DNA from: Nemopilema nomurai | Lineage: Eukaryota > Cnidaria > Scyphozoa > Rhizostomeae > Rhizostomatidae | Reading direction: 5' to 3' | DNA length: 64,000 nucleotides | Assembly: GCA_003864495.1 (NCBI GenBank) | Contig: ML133450.1 | Location: 1,196,640-1,260,639, forward strand | Shown here: piece by piece, positions 13,360 through 27,200 of the stretch | Layout: each line of letters begins with the position of its first letter | Position numbering within the stretch: the first letter of the stretch is position 1 | Made by a program: the position numbers and the translations under genes | The notes under the pieces: generated by a model | Seen by the model: only the letters and a program-made list of their open reading frames with translations | Told to the model about the DNA's origin: nothing | The model's database searches: none

Positions 13360-15380
13360 GTTATTCGTGGTCCAGCACTAGTAGTAGCTATAAAATGTGC
13401 CATTGAAGCTGATGAAATCGCCCCTGGGCGGAGGTCCTATTCTGCCTATTCCAAAGCCGGAAAAGGATTGGAAGCTTTCTTCAGAAATGAACGACATAAT
13501 CTTGAATTATTCAATTTGACCACGCCCCTCTGGCTAACCCAGCAAGTGTATTATCAATGAATGTTTGTCAGTTTTTTCTCTACTTTCCCATGTAACAGCA
13601 TGCATTTATAACAAAGGTTTTTCATTCATAGAAATGAATAACAGTGTAAAATTTTTCACTGACTATATTACCCTAATTACTATACCACAATGCGGGGACG
13701 AAACCATGAGGGGCGAAAGACAATGACTACCCCATGGCTGATACATAAAATCGCACAACATTAGAAAGATGGAAAGAAATATAACTAAAACTAGTTACGA
13801 ATACAGAGTAAACAGAGATAGCAAACGTCAGCCTCACGATAACATGGGATGGGCCTTGAGGTCTAAATGGAAGGATTTGGCAGGCTTTATTACTCACTGG
13901 AGGATATCCGAGTTCACTTCTGGCATCGCTATGAAGTCGTCTTTGTGAAACCTTATTCGGTAAGCTGTAGCATTGTGATTGGTCGGATGTGATAAACGAG
14001 TTGAACGCAAGACTGATTACGTCATATCTTCCTACTCCTCGTCAGGTTCAAAAGCCATTCGACTTGTTTGCCATTTGATGGGTATTTATTAAATCCTTTT
14101 TGCTTGTTGAACCTATCAATGTCCGAGTGTCAGCTTAACGATTAGATGCCGCAAAGACCCACCTAAAATTCGTTACGATATTTGGATTATGTTGTTGATA
14201 TTGAAATAGCAGAACCAATATGATTTTGTTATCCACGATGTGCCGCTTACTCAGTCCTTGCCCAATCTAATTAAATCCAATTGAGGGTCAATCCCCATTC
14301 GTACTTATGACGTAGCATTTTTGACGAAAGCAGCAGCCGTAATTTTCGTATAAGAGCGGTTGCACTAGTGACGCCACGAAAAGCATTTCGATAACGATAG
14401 TATGCGAGTCTCAACAGCAGTTTTTTGTTGCATTTTAATGGAGAATTTAGTTTACCCTAGCGTCTAGCTTCTTTTCTAAAGGCAGTCGTGTCTCAGAATT
14501 TAAAGGAGAAGTTTGGCGAATGAATGGAGGCAATTATTATTTTATTTTTATTTTGATAGGAGTATTGAAAGGGGTGGGAATTTTATTGAAATCCACAGTA
14601 TTAATCTTCTGGCAAGTTTCTTACAAGTTTCTAATCTTCACAATGATGACGTCACTTTCGGATATATAATTTACAATTTTGTCCCTGCCATTTCTAAAAG
14701 AGGTCAACCGAAGACCCAACTCCTTATAAGCCTAATTAAACTTGCGGCTTGCCAACTGTGACATGGCAGTGACACAAATGCCAAGAACGGCCAACTGATC
14801 TTCGTTATTCTACTCTGGCTTATAAAGCTCAGAATAAAGGCTGAAATGGACACTCGACTGGCAATGAGCCACTGCTGATTTATGGTTGCTTCGCAGCCGG
14901 TTTACAACTCATCGAACAGGTTTTGCGTTATTAGGGGTATTTTGTGGTACTCCATTGGAATCGCTGACTAAAATTTGGATGTTTTGAAAAGTTGATCTTT
15001 TTGATGTCGTCACACATTAGCTCTCTATACCTGACAAGTAAATATCATATATTGAAGTTGTCAGCTATGTCTTAGTGGCAAGGAGGGATTTGAACTAGTT
15101 ATTTCCTTTCCGGTATTCTACTAATCCCTAGAGAGAATGCTCCATACACTGCACATAAGAGTTGCCGCTGTACGTGTGGGCACAGGGCTTGGAGGCTGAT
15201 TTGCTCTCGAGCATCAGTTCAAAGACTTGGCGTTGAGTTTGGAGATATCTTGATCTTGCTTGTATTGCGTAATAAACGAGGACAAAACAACAGCCTGCTA
15301 ATACGACAAATACGTCTGCAAGGCAGGACAGACAGTGAAATCAATAAAATCAAATCAGACCAATAAACGGACAAAGGTTG
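13360..15380. other. gene-less stretch
   Basis: No supported exon. A perfect CRE palindrome TGACGTCA lies at 14647-14654. Confidence 0.4.
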
Positions 15381-15383
15381 AAC

Positions 15384-15465
15384 ATGAAGGAACGGAGTAC
15401 TTCGCCATTCCTGGTCACAGCTGTGTTGTGTGCTACTCTCGCCGTCATCGGGGTCTCAGGAAAAG
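15384..15465 (+). CDS. orphan first exon with signal peptide
   Basis: An ATG at 15384 opens 27 codons with a typical signal peptide: a short basic and polar start (MKERSTSPF), a hydrophobic core (LVTAVLCATLAVIGV), then SGK. The frame reaches a possible phase-1 donor (AAAAG|GTTTTT, weak) and otherwise stops after two codons. Phase 1 is the phase used by every intron of the ShKT gene downstream, so this could be an alternative first exon for that gene. Alternatively it joins an exon at 15804, which would end after about 18 residues (CIERQWGQSQC, then a short tail). Neither is proven. Confidence 0.35.
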
Positions 15466-15829
15466 GTTTTTAATTACTGTTATTTACTCTTTTCAACATT
15501 TGGTCACTTTCTAATCGAAGGCAACATGTTTAGCAACGGTCTTGGCTTTCTTCGAACTTCGATAAATCTAAGATTTGTAGAAACGGCGCTAGACGTTGCG
15601 ATTTCTAGTGTAGAGCTGTAGGTTTTTTAGTCGAAAATACCACTTGTCATAACGTAATGTAGTTATCGAATTCCGAAGTTGAGAAGATAACTGTCTTGGC
15701 TGGCAGCGTGAATCTATTAATCAAGCAAGAAGCTTTGACAAAAGTTGGTCTTGAAAAGGGGATCATGAAATGATCTGGAGACTGTCAATTGACATTTGTA
15801 CAGGCTGCATCGAACGGCAATGGGGTCAA

Positions 15830-17030
15830 AGTCAATGTTACGAAGCGATGTCTATTTAATTCGTTTTTTGGAAGTCATCGAATGCTGTGTTTACAAGGCA
15901 TAAAGCCGGTATCACGAACAGATATTCTGGCACGCTTTGTCATCATCAAGTTTTACGAAAGATTGTCGGTTTGTTCTTTTGATCTATTCTATTGTCCTTT
16001 CTCGAGGATTTCCAAAAACGAGTTAATTGCACCCGAATACTCTCTGCATTAGCTATGGAAGAGATCTTCAGTGTCCAAAGAAGAGCTGGCCCTGAAATTT
16101 TCTGTTTTCCTCTGGCGAGAGATAAAGTAAGGCTCGTACAGAGAGAGGCAAGAAGGGGCCAACTAAATGGCAAACTTAGATGTTAGAGGACCATATGAAG
16201 CTTAAAACAAGGGCATTGATGATAGAAAGAAAGGATAAATAAGCAGATTTTTAAAAACCATTTTGAAAAATTCATAAACATGAGATCAAGGTTATGTGAG
16301 AGAATCTCTAATTCCATCTCTGTATGATTTAGAGCGGTTTTGTGTCATTCCACTGGTTTTTTGCGTCTGTTCAGAAAAAATGTGGAATTAGAAGGGAGAT
16401 GACATTACGCATTGAAATATGGCTACTAAAGTGATAGATGATCCAATTCTGGAAATTGGGGATAATAACTGTCTATTCGTAATAGGAATTGTGTCCTCCT
16501 ATCCTATTCACCTAAGATTGTCTGAGTCGGCCTTTATCGCCACATGAGAAGAAGCTATGTTCCCTTCCTCGCGAAACTGCACGCAAGGAAATAGTTTAAT
16601 GATTTCAGTTATTCAGTAAAGAGAGAGAAGCGTGAAATCCGTGTGTTTTATCCATTAGATGAAAAAGGTTAACGAACAACAAAGTATTGAAATCACGCTA
16701 CAGGAAACATGCCCCTCGAATCAAATGAGATTAGATTCCGTAAATAACAAAACATTTGCTGCGAGTAGATCATCGAAAGATTAGGTGGATCACGTAAATA
16801 ATTGACAAAGAATAACTAGTGGGAGAAATACCAAGAATGCAGGCTTGATTACGTCATTGCGATAATAATGTCCGCGCACAAAGAGTCCTGATATACAGTC
16901 CGTTGCCTGGTTGGGAGTGTCGAATCTCTTGGCCAGTCTCCTCAAAGACTCCTTAAAGATTACTCACTTCGACACACCCATCTCTGAGTTGGCGAGGATG
17001 CTAAGTTTACTAGCATTTTGGCTTTTCATG
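15830..17030. other. gene-less stretch
   Basis: Short ORFs occur on both strands at 15.79-16.19 kb but overlap each other and have no recognisable domain. Nothing else is supported. Confidence 0.4.
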
Positions 17031-17032
17031 AA

Positions 17033-17432
17033 TACACGCTTTTTTATAAGGAATCTACCACAAGGCCTAGTTCCAAAAGTTCCTTATTCGTAGACCTCAA
17101 GTCATCAGATTTTAGTACCAAAAGTCCCTTAAAAGTTTCTTAATTTTCACTGCACATCAATAAGCCTTAACACTTAAAAGAGAGAGGGGCGAGATAGATT
17201 ATGCGGAAACTACTCGATAAAGCACTTGACACACGAATAGCAAACAAACTATGCGAGTTTTGGCTGCAAATGAATGGAACGGGCTTTTTAGTTCTTGATG
17301 CTTGCAGTTATAAAAAATGTTCTAAGCGAAAAGTTCCTTAGGGATTTCGTTTTTAGTAGTGTAAGTTCTTTATATCTTTCGGCCCTCCACATGTAGGTTC
17401 CTTATAAAGTGGTTCTTATAAAAAAACGTGTA
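17033..17432. mobile_element. candidate MITE with short terminal inverted repeats
   Basis: The left end TACACGCTTTTTTATAAGGA (from 17033) matches the inverted right end (up to 17432) over about 20 bases with two mismatches. Between them, related TTCCTTAT and AAAAGTTCCTTA words recur in both orientations. Non-coding. It may be a degraded hairpin element. The short arms make this tentative. Confidence 0.35.
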
Positions 17433-17439
17433 GTGATTG

Positions 17440-20400
17440 AGAAACCTAAGGCCCATAAGCGTCTGTTAAAAATAGTCCGTCCAATAAGAGTTTTTGTTCG
17501 TTATTGCATTCAAGATTTTATCATTCCCCTTTCGATGTAAATATAAGTTCAAAATTTTTTAAATGAACTTTTGTTATCTCATTTTTTTTATACAATAAGG
17601 AGCCGATAAGCTAAGAGTTTTGAAAGTTTAGAGAAAACCTAACCCGAGTTTAGAGAGCTAAGAGCTTTTCTTGACATTTAGGAACGATTTTCTCAGCAAA
17701 AGGTCAATCCTGGGCGTCTCTATTTCTTGGTGTTCTTCTGAACCTTGGTTCTGCCGCGTAAATGATAGTTGCAGTGTTGCACCACAGCTTATTGGCCAAG
17801 GCTTCGCAATAAATATGAGCTCTTTTAGTTCTTGATATAACCCACGACCATAGAAAGGGGAAGATTCTGGAACATGGCGCGAAATCTAATCACGAATAAT
17901 CTTGAATAATCACGACTAATCTTGAATAATCACGACTAATCACGACGCAATTACTAAAATTTGAACTAAGCTCTTATTGAAACTATCACTATTAAATTAA
18001 GCCTTTGTTAAAAGAGCATCAGTGTAAACCTGTGACGGGAAAACACCATTGAGTCCCAGCTGAACCACAAAAAGTCAGGCCTCCAACAAATTGCTACCAA
18101 TGATTTACACCCTGACCTGAACCCAACTGTTGATTTCGGAGGGACAGACCACCCAGCAATCACAGCTTCAATCACAAATCAATAATCACACTAGTGATCC
18201 AGGGGAATGGTAACAAGAATCGCCACGGGGCTCTACAACCCTGGAATATCTGATTGTCAACAGAAGCCCGGTTTGCATTGAATAAAACTTGTCCACCTTC
18301 GGTACGGATGCCATTTGGCCATTTACTTGGTTGCGATCGAGTCAGGCATAATTGCTCCCCGCGGTATCACCAAAAGCCAGTCTGTTTGTGATCGAATTGT
18401 GATTGCGGGAAAGACGAGTCGAGTCATGGTCTTGCACCTGATGCCAAACGGCTGGCTATGTCTAATTCCTCCATGACACACAATCACGTGCTAAGTAACG
18501 AAGGGATTAGATGCTCGGCTGCCAAGCATCATGTGGCCAAACAAGTGGTTTTTCCAGGCTATTAGAGCTTAATATTTTCATTTTATATTACATCGGGTGA
18601 TGCCGAGAATTAGGTTTGATTTTAAAGGAGCACTATTTGCTTTTGACGCAGAATTTTCACTTTATAATTGCTATACATGACACAATTATCAGAACTATCC
18701 CTTGGTTATGCCAAAGCCTTTCAATGTTATAACAGATTACAACTAGCAGCATCGTGTCATTCCAAATACAATACAAGTTCACCGGAATGGAAAGCAACAT
18801 ATGTTTAATTGAAAGCTAGATTAAGATTGATGACATGTTGACATGTATCGTAATTAACGCTAGCAACAAATTCAAGATGTCTTGTTCAAAGTGTAATGAC
18901 GCAAAACAGAGGCGCATCATTGGACTGATTCATACGTGAAAAGAATGAGTTTAGATAAAACCTCAGTTTGTGTGCAATGGAAGTTTATAAATTGACTGAT
19001 GGTCCAAACATAGATATAGATGTTTGGTCTGCAAATGAATTCATTATCTACAAATGGATTCATGGTCAACAAACGGATTTGTTCTACACAAGTGGTTCTC
19101 TTCACGTGGTTCTCTTCACGTGAGTTAATAGTCTACAAGTGGATTCATCTACTTCAAGATTAATTTCCAGTTGAATTCTTGACCCAGTAGTAGCGCAACG
19201 TTTAGTTGATTCGAATTGCTTGTCAAGCAAAAATGGGGGTCATTTTTCTCTTTGATATAGAGTCAAGTCCGGAAGCCTTGTTCTAATTCCGAGATGATTC
19301 TTTTGTAGGCCTATCAACATTGGTTATTAAGAGTGACGTATAATCGATTTTATATAAATCGATGTGGATGCGTAACAATTCAACCATAATGAGTCAATGT
19401 TGTTCAGACAAAGTAGAAACACTGTTCCATTTATTTGAAATGGGTGAAGCCCTTCCCTGACAAAAGTTCATTGATTAGGCGGCGAGTCTGGCAATTTGTG
19501 TGTAATCCGGACACACCCATACTCCCAGACGAGGTTTTGATTGTACTCAGAAAGTTGCCAATTGGCAGTAAATCACGCCCACAAGAACTCGGCGATAGGA
19601 GGCCCGCGTTGAAACCAGACCTGCAGTTGGATGGCTCCGACCGCAATGTTTCTTTGGGCCTAAGCCAAATTATCGGCAATCATGATTTAATAAGCGTTAC
19701 GATTTAATTTCGTCTCTTGAGCGCATGACTGGAAGGTCTCATTCGAGGGTGAAACTTATATTTTTGCGATGTATCAGAACTGGAAGTGATACCTTGGTCC
19801 ATTCTGGTAAAGACTAGTTTCTCACTTTTTCTAACCAGAATAACTTGGCACAATTTACGTGTATTGATGGGCTTGCCGATTTTTTGGCGAGAGTTGGAGT
19901 TTGCTAAATATTTGTTTACATCAACATCATGGAATTGAAGTGAGTTTGCATCTTGGTAGAACTTCGTGGCGAAAGGCCTGTATTTACTATAAGCCGCCTA
20001 TGGCTGTTAGCTTTTGATTAAATGAACAAGTGACCGTTTGATCCCTGCTTTTTAAATGTTTTTCGTTAAGGGGCGTTTTCCCTTCAGAGTTTCAAGTTCA
20101 TCGCCAACTATTCGCCACTCAATGTCACTAACTCTGTTTGGAATAGTCACTTTGACATCATAAAGGTGCATTTCTTGGCTGATAAGTAATCCCTTCCAAG
20201 CCATTCGATTTGTATTGAAAGCGGTCTCTATTCTGTCGTGCGACCTTTTCTCCGAGTATTCAACGTTACATTGTAACCCAATTCCCAATCATTTCTTCAT
20301 ATCATGTCGTACAGAGGTCAACAAGACTTTTCGTTAATGTTAAATGTCGGCGTGCGAATATGGTAAGGAAAAATCGCCATTGAATTTTAAATGGATTTTT

Positions 20401-20730
20401 GCGCGATGTTCACCTCGATTTGCAAGTCTTGATCTGCATCCTGTTTTCCTAAACTTTAGTTTCCTCTCTGCACAGACAAGGTGCTATTGTTGGCTTTTTG
20501 GGTGGGGTCCATTTGTTTACGTTCTGCTTACGTGTGAATGATAAAAATGATGAGCGTTTAGGAGATGCCAATGATGGGACAAAGTGAATGCCATCCCAAA
20601 AGAAGATTTGGCTGTCAACCTTCTCCTTTCAAACCTCTCCCAAGTATGTAGAACCCTCAGCTATGAAAACTATTTGTTGATCCAAGCTTAGCGATAGTGT
20701 CAATCATTTCTCTGTCATTTCATGTCAAAT
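17440..20730. other. gene-less stretch
   Basis: A small AATCACGACTAATCTTGAAT repeat cluster lies at about 17889-17946. The 90-codon plus-strand frame at 19435-19707 has no splice context or recognisable domain and an equally open antisense frame. No gene is called. Confidence 0.4.
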
Positions 20731-20740
20731 CGGCGTGATG

Positions 20741-20748
20741 TGACGTCA
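20741..20748. promoter_or_regulatory. CRE palindrome upstream of the ShKT gene
   Basis: A perfect TGACGTCA lies 545 bases upstream of the start codon of the ShKT-module gene. CREB/ATF factors bind this octamer. Two more lie in its first intron (21616-21623, 23651-23658). Confidence 0.35.
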
Positions 20749-21285
20749 CTGTGCCAGTTGCAAAGTTAGAGGTCAACTAGTTGTACAAACAATTATCACC
20801 GCCCGTTCCGTAAAGAATAACAACAGTAGATACAGCTAGATACATCCTCTGAAACCGTACACTTGAAATGGCTAGTATTTAAGTACCCAAAAAATCAGGG
20901 GGTTAGTAAACAAACAAAATTGTGCAAGCTCACGCCAAGCAAACCTATTGTTGCTTTGGTCATTTGTAAGCTGGAATAGAACAACGATGCATTGCACTGA
21001 GTGATTGGGTGGTATACCTTTGGGTCAGGAAAAGGCTGGGCCCTCTCAAGCCGAAAATCGAAAAGTTCCATAATAATCACGGTAGATGGAAATGACGTGG
21101 CTTCACCATAATCTTAGCTGTTGTTCTTGTTTTTGCTGCGCCCACAGACATAGGAATCCGTGACGCTTCCCTCCTGATCCATTTCTTCGGATGTAATCCC
21201 CCTGAAAACCCGCTGAAATTCGTGTCCGGATAAGAAGCCCCTAACTGCCGTCACCATTTGCACTGGTGTTTCCAACCGGATAGCA

Positions 21286-24200
21286 ATGAAGAAACAGCTC
21301 GCTAATGGAAGTTCTTTTGACACTATGGGATTGATTCCTGTTCTCGCGTGCCTATTTCTTATAATAGCTTCGCAGCAACTGAACGGTAAATTCAACTTGT
21401 CTTATTTTTTATTTCGTTTTGTCTTTGTGCCAAGTTGGAAATGAATAACTGCAGTTCATTTAGATGGTTGAAATTATTTCCCCTAGAAGACAAGGGAGCT
21501 CTTTGATTCAAATTCATAGCAAGACAATGGAGTTCTTTGAAACATCTTTACAATGAACTTTTGAAACATCATATCTACTCGCATAGGTTTGCAATGCAGT
21601 GACTTCGCTTAGAAGTGACGTCATAGAGCAGTGTTATGAAACAAATATACAGTCGCTTTTTACACGAAACAGTTGTTAAAGAAAGGTAAAATCAGTGTCC
21701 TGGAAAGTAAGGGAATAATTCTACAAGAGCTTTAAGTCACTTGATGCTTGTGTAATTTGCGTTTCGCATTTTTGACATTATACACCACCACCACAAGGAA
21801 ATGGCACTTGGCATAGAGATTGCTTTCGATTTTTGAGGTGCATGTAGACTTGCGTGGGGAAGTTTACTAATGGATCAGGTAGCTCTGTCATTTGTGAGAT
21901 CCTTCAAAGTATCACTAGTGAAATAGGGCTACCCGAATATTAAATGTTATTGCTGCCAAAAATTATTATGGAAGACAAAACAATTTGTAAGCGCGTATAG
22001 AAGTAAACGGAAAAGTAATGTAATGTTGGAACTGACATTGAAATAAATCTAACAGAAGAGCTTAATCCTTTCAAAACTGTGGAACAAACTTCTTCACAAA
22101 AACACTTGCGATTTGACCTTTGACCAAGCTATCTCCTGCGAGGGAATTCAAATGGCCAGAGACAGTTCAAAACTCTAAACAGAAGCTGCTCCCAAAAGAT
22201 TCACAGGTTTTCCCTTAACCATCCTTGTGGCTATCTGGTGCCCCTTTTAGAGGAGCCCTTTGCTGACTAAAACCTAATTAACATTTGCTCTTATTTAGTA
22301 GGCCATAGTTGACGCATTGACAACGGGTACAGTATAAAATAGGCTCCCGTGAATAAGAAACAGGTTTCATTCTCTTCAAAGGGGCTGGCCCATTAATGCC
22401 AGTAATGGAATGTAATGTTCTTAAAGCATGGTTGTGCCAAGCATTTCCTGGAAGCTAAAAAGCTTTTCCTATACTTTCCAATGAATTATTAATCTTAATT
22501 GCATAAAGTATTATATAATTTATATGACTATGCCCTATGTATTGTATCCTACTACCAGTAATGTTCAATACACTTGCATGCACAGTACATTCACCTACTT
22601 TAACTTTTCTTTGTTTAACTTGGTTTAACTTATTGGTACCTCTGTGTAAGTAACTTCAACTCTGACCCTGATTATAAAAGGTCTCTTTAAATATGAAACT
22701 TCGATTTCAAAAGTCTTCTTATTTGCGGAGACCTACTGTAGCCTCAAGTCTTGTCAAATCAACAGAAAATGGCAATGCTTGTTGGACGAAACAGCTATTC
22801 TAACATTGGTTTGTGCAGCAAATAGAGGGAGTTGATGGTCCTCTCTATTTCTACTGAGCATGCATGTATCCTATGTGTGTGTCTGGATCTAAGGCTAAGA
22901 AATAGAGATCCATGGTTGCATCTTAACTTAAGCTGTCAACTTAGCAGCAGAGTACACTACTTTGTGCCGTAAATAAGTCGGAGTTGCATGACTCATCAAC
23001 ATCGGAATCAACAAGAACATAGAAATATCACCCAGTTGTCTTTGAAACAGCATACTTTGCAAACCAGTTTGATATGATTTTCCTTTTTCATTCACTGGAT
23101 TGGAATCTTTTTTTATTACGAGGTATTTAGTAATTTGGTCTTGGATTTCTTTCCAAAATAATGTGTCAGTTGAGCTGGTAGCTCTGTGTTTTCATTACGA
23201 TAATGCTTGCGATATCCTTCTTCAAGATCGGATTTAATATAGTTCCCATGCGTTACTTGCTACGCATTCGTGGCCAGTCTTTATAAGTCTTACCATTGTC
23301 AGGACCACTGACAATTGGGATAATCTCAACCGTATCCAACAAAAAGTAGGCAAATCCTTAAGAGACTCAAAAACATAAAATACGATCTTCTTTTGCTTCC
23401 AAACGCAGAGATTTTCTTGCTTTTTTTTCTCTATTCCCACGAATTGATTGACTCAAAATTTTGTACATAAAAAGGTTATTTATATAATATGAATAAAGTC
23501 ACAAGAAGTTGAAATAATTTTTAATAAAAACATGTAATATAAAGTCTCCCTGATTGCCAGTTTGGTTCAAATATTTAATACTGTTGCCCAATTTTTCAGT
23601 TTCTCACCTTCAGAGAGATGTTTACAAGTTAATCGTTCGCTCCTAGCAGATGACGTCATCCTCTGGAGACACCCTTCCTATCATCTGCTCCTTCTTTAGC
23701 CCGCTTAGTTCGATCATCTTGCGGGAAAATCCTGTCAAGAGTGACTAGATCTAGAGGAGGTCACAGGCTTACTCAAAGCTAGTTTCACTTTCTTGTCTAA
23801 TGTTTGCCTACATGGCCTCTGTGGTAATCAATTAACGAGTTCAAATTGGCTAAGCCGAAATCTCTAGTTTCTGGTGGTTCCCAAACTCGGGTCGAGAAAT
23901 TCTGTATACGAATGCCCCCAAAAAAGGCAGTGAACGTTCTCGCCGTTTTTCCATGGATCTTTGGATTATGTTACGTTTATATTCCAATTTTTGCATCGTC
24001 TTAAGTTGCTTAGGGCAAAGAGTTTTTATTGTTTCGGATAAATATAACTTTATCTTTGTTAGGCATCTGTAAAAACGGTAGTAATTGGTTTTTAGGGCGG
24101 TTGCCAGAAATTTAGGGGCGTGGTACAACCAGCTTTTCGACCAAGATTATAAGGGTCCGGAAACGACCCTTTCAGTTTTTTTTCTATTTTTACAGTATTG

Positions 24201-27200
24201 TTTGGAAGGTTTTGGGGCACAATGTCTAGGGCGTGGCTCTGTTTTGGCATCCGGTACAACCCCGAAAGAGCCCTCCTCTTTAAATGGCACATTCTGTCTC
24301 TCTGTTTACTGCATCTTGTGTACCCAAGCAACAGTCATCCTTTTTCCTGGTACATTTAGTTTATTTTAAGTTTAAGGGTCTGTTGTCTTTTAACTTGTCA
24401 ATTCATTTCTTCGATGTTTAATTATCAACCCGTTGCTAGAAATCCACAAACCTCCAGGCTAATGGTTTGCCAGGAAATCTAAGGCATTGTGATCGCTAAA
24501 CCCGTTTTGTGTTTGACTCACTAGAGTATTTTATTTTCGTGAAAAGCAGTAAAAAGATCTCATTTTGCAGAATTTTGTCAATAGAATAAGCGCTTACCAA
24601 TTGTCGAAAGGAAATCTCTTAACTCCATTTTGGTGAAATGACGCTTGGAGGATCGACGAGAGAGCTTGACCTTACTTTAAAAATCTTTCTTAGTGCCGCG
24701 AGGCAATTTCTTCCGTTATTTTTTCTGGAGCACGATGGTGGGCAGAAATCAACAGTAAACCGATATAAGCCAGCCACACACTTGGCATGAATGGGTCTGC
24801 GAGTCACGAATAGAAAACAGCTGACATGAACGGGTCATGCTGAAGGGCAGGTCAGCGTTGTCCCTGAACTAAAAATGGCTGACTGACTTTAAATAGCTAA
24901 CGTTCTAATCATGACCTCGCTTATATGGAAAGATCTCTCTAGTTCCATCAGTTATGGGTCGTAAAGTGTTTGTGTGCTTGTAGGTACACCAGCAGCAACG
25001 AAAAAGCTAGGAGAAGGCACATATTGTCTCAAGACCACCAGTTTTTTACGGTCCCTCTTGCAACTGACGTGATATATTTGATTTGGTACTGTAAAGGGGG
25101 TAGCTTGATCTTAGCTTTGCTGCTCTTTGCGCTGCTTTGTTTGATCATACTGACTTGCAGGCTTTTAACCGGCCGATCTCAAAACATAGCAGATCAGCTT
25201 TTGAAAGCGTTATCTGATTTGAATTCGATACGAATCTTTTGTTGTTCCCTAGCTGGCTGTATTGAAACATTTGAGTTCCCACGAGCAGAAAATTGGGCTT
25301 GTAACATTGGCTGTGCACAATGACACATGCCAAACCAAATTTGCCTGATTCATAAAGTGATTTGCCCTTGTTTGTTGAGACAGTTGCCAGACTTTATCTT
25401 CGCAACAAAATCTTTGAAGTTCTCAGGCGCGAAATATGTACTTGATTGGGCGTGAGAATTTTTTCATTGTGTAGCAACGACTAAGGTTATGTTTCCATTG
25501 CAACTTTTTCATGGGAAATGAAGCGGAATATACGCCTTTTGGGCTTTGCGTTTCCGTTTCTTTTGAAAAGCTTTAAAAGCGGAGACATAGAGGACACTTT
25601 TGAAAATGAAGTGATTCGCGAAATGGCGCCAAAGCAGTGGCACACGCTTTTGCGGAGAGTCGAGTCGCGAAACAAATTAATTGGAAAATGCAGATTTTTC
25701 AAAGCATATAAATAGGAAAAAGCCTTAGACATAACTGAAATTGATAGTGTATCACTAAATGGCAATGGTTTTAAGCTCATCAACGCTATGATCGACTCAT
25801 TTGTACAATGACCTCGTATCCAACTCTTCGACCTTATGCGCCATAGTGATCATTGTCATTTGCCATTAAAGGGGTTCCGGATTGTCCGCAGCACATCCTC
25901 ACTGTGAGGGCGCATTTTCTTTCCCATCCATGCACCATTCCATGCTTCCGCCTCAGGCTGTACCAATTGGATGAGCCAAAAATTTCTAATTCATAGTTTT
26001 AAAATTCGCTTAGATGTGCGATAAAATTTTGGATCTAGCAAAGAGCCGTATTTGTCCTCAGAGCTATTTTGCCTTGCATATGGATAGAAGTCTACGTTTG
26101 CCACCAGCAGTAGCTTGCTGTTCTCCTGCTCGTATTTTGGGTGTAAATAAAACACGCAACGCATTATACAAAACATGTTAGTGCTTATTTGAGAAAAAGC
26201 TATACCCATTCTAAATGTGTGTGTTTATTTTTCAGCTGAACATTCAAGTTATGGGGCTCTGCTACGAAACGTTCGTTCCGCCGATTTGGAGTGCACCAAT
26301 CGTCTAGATGACCGCTCCTGTCGCTATTTTGTAAATAATGGATTCTGCAACCTACGAAGAGAAAGCATGGAGATTTACTGCAAAAGAGAATGCAAAATTT
26401 GCGGTGAGTTGGCGAAATAACAGATAAGAAGTGCTCTTGAAAATCTTCATCATCACCATCAATATCTTCGCCCTTCCTTTTTCATCGTCACGAATACCAG
26501 CATTTAAATTTTCTTGAGAGCAAAAATTACAACAGCAACGACGGGAAAACAACAACAACAAAAGTACCAACAACAACAACAACAATCACAGTGCCAACAG
26601 CAACAAAATTATCAACAACAACAACAAAAGTATTAACAGGAACAACAATAACAGTGCCAACAGCAACAACAACAGTACCAACAGAAACAACAAACGTACC
26701 AACAACAACAATAACAGTACCAACAACAACAATAACAGTACCAACAGCAACAACAACAATACCAACAAAACACCTATAATAACAGTGCCAACAGCAACAA
26801 AATTGTAAACAACAACAACAAAAGTATTAACAGGAACAACAATAACAGTGCCAACAGCAACAACAACAGTAGCAACAGAAACAACAAACGTACCAACAAC
26901 AACAAGAATAACAGTGCCAACAACAATAACAAGAAGACGCTAATCATAATCAAGATTTAATTTGTCACCTTCCCCATCATCCACAACAAAGAACATTACA
27001 GCCACGCTATACGATGACGAGCTATCACATTGTAACCACAGACCAGAATCATAAGCAAAATCATCGAGACCATCCACCGCATTCTTAAGGTGATCACCAT
27101 AAACACAATCATCGCATGTGTGATCGCCATGTGTGATTAGAAGCGTGAAAATTATGATTATAGACATATCCATTGTGATCATCATCGTCATTAATATGAT

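Noticed and set aside
19431..19707. 82- to 90-codon frames on both strands
   Set aside because: Equally open in both directions, no splice sites, no recognisable domain. I cannot support a gene.
24970..25323. 117-codon frame with a hydrophobic helix
   Set aside because: It lies in the first intron of the ShKT gene, with no splice signals in phase 1 and no family resemblance.
26586..26779. Leu-rich and Thr/Val-rich frames on opposite strands
   Set aside because: They are by-products of the CAACAG array inside an intron, with no start or splice support.
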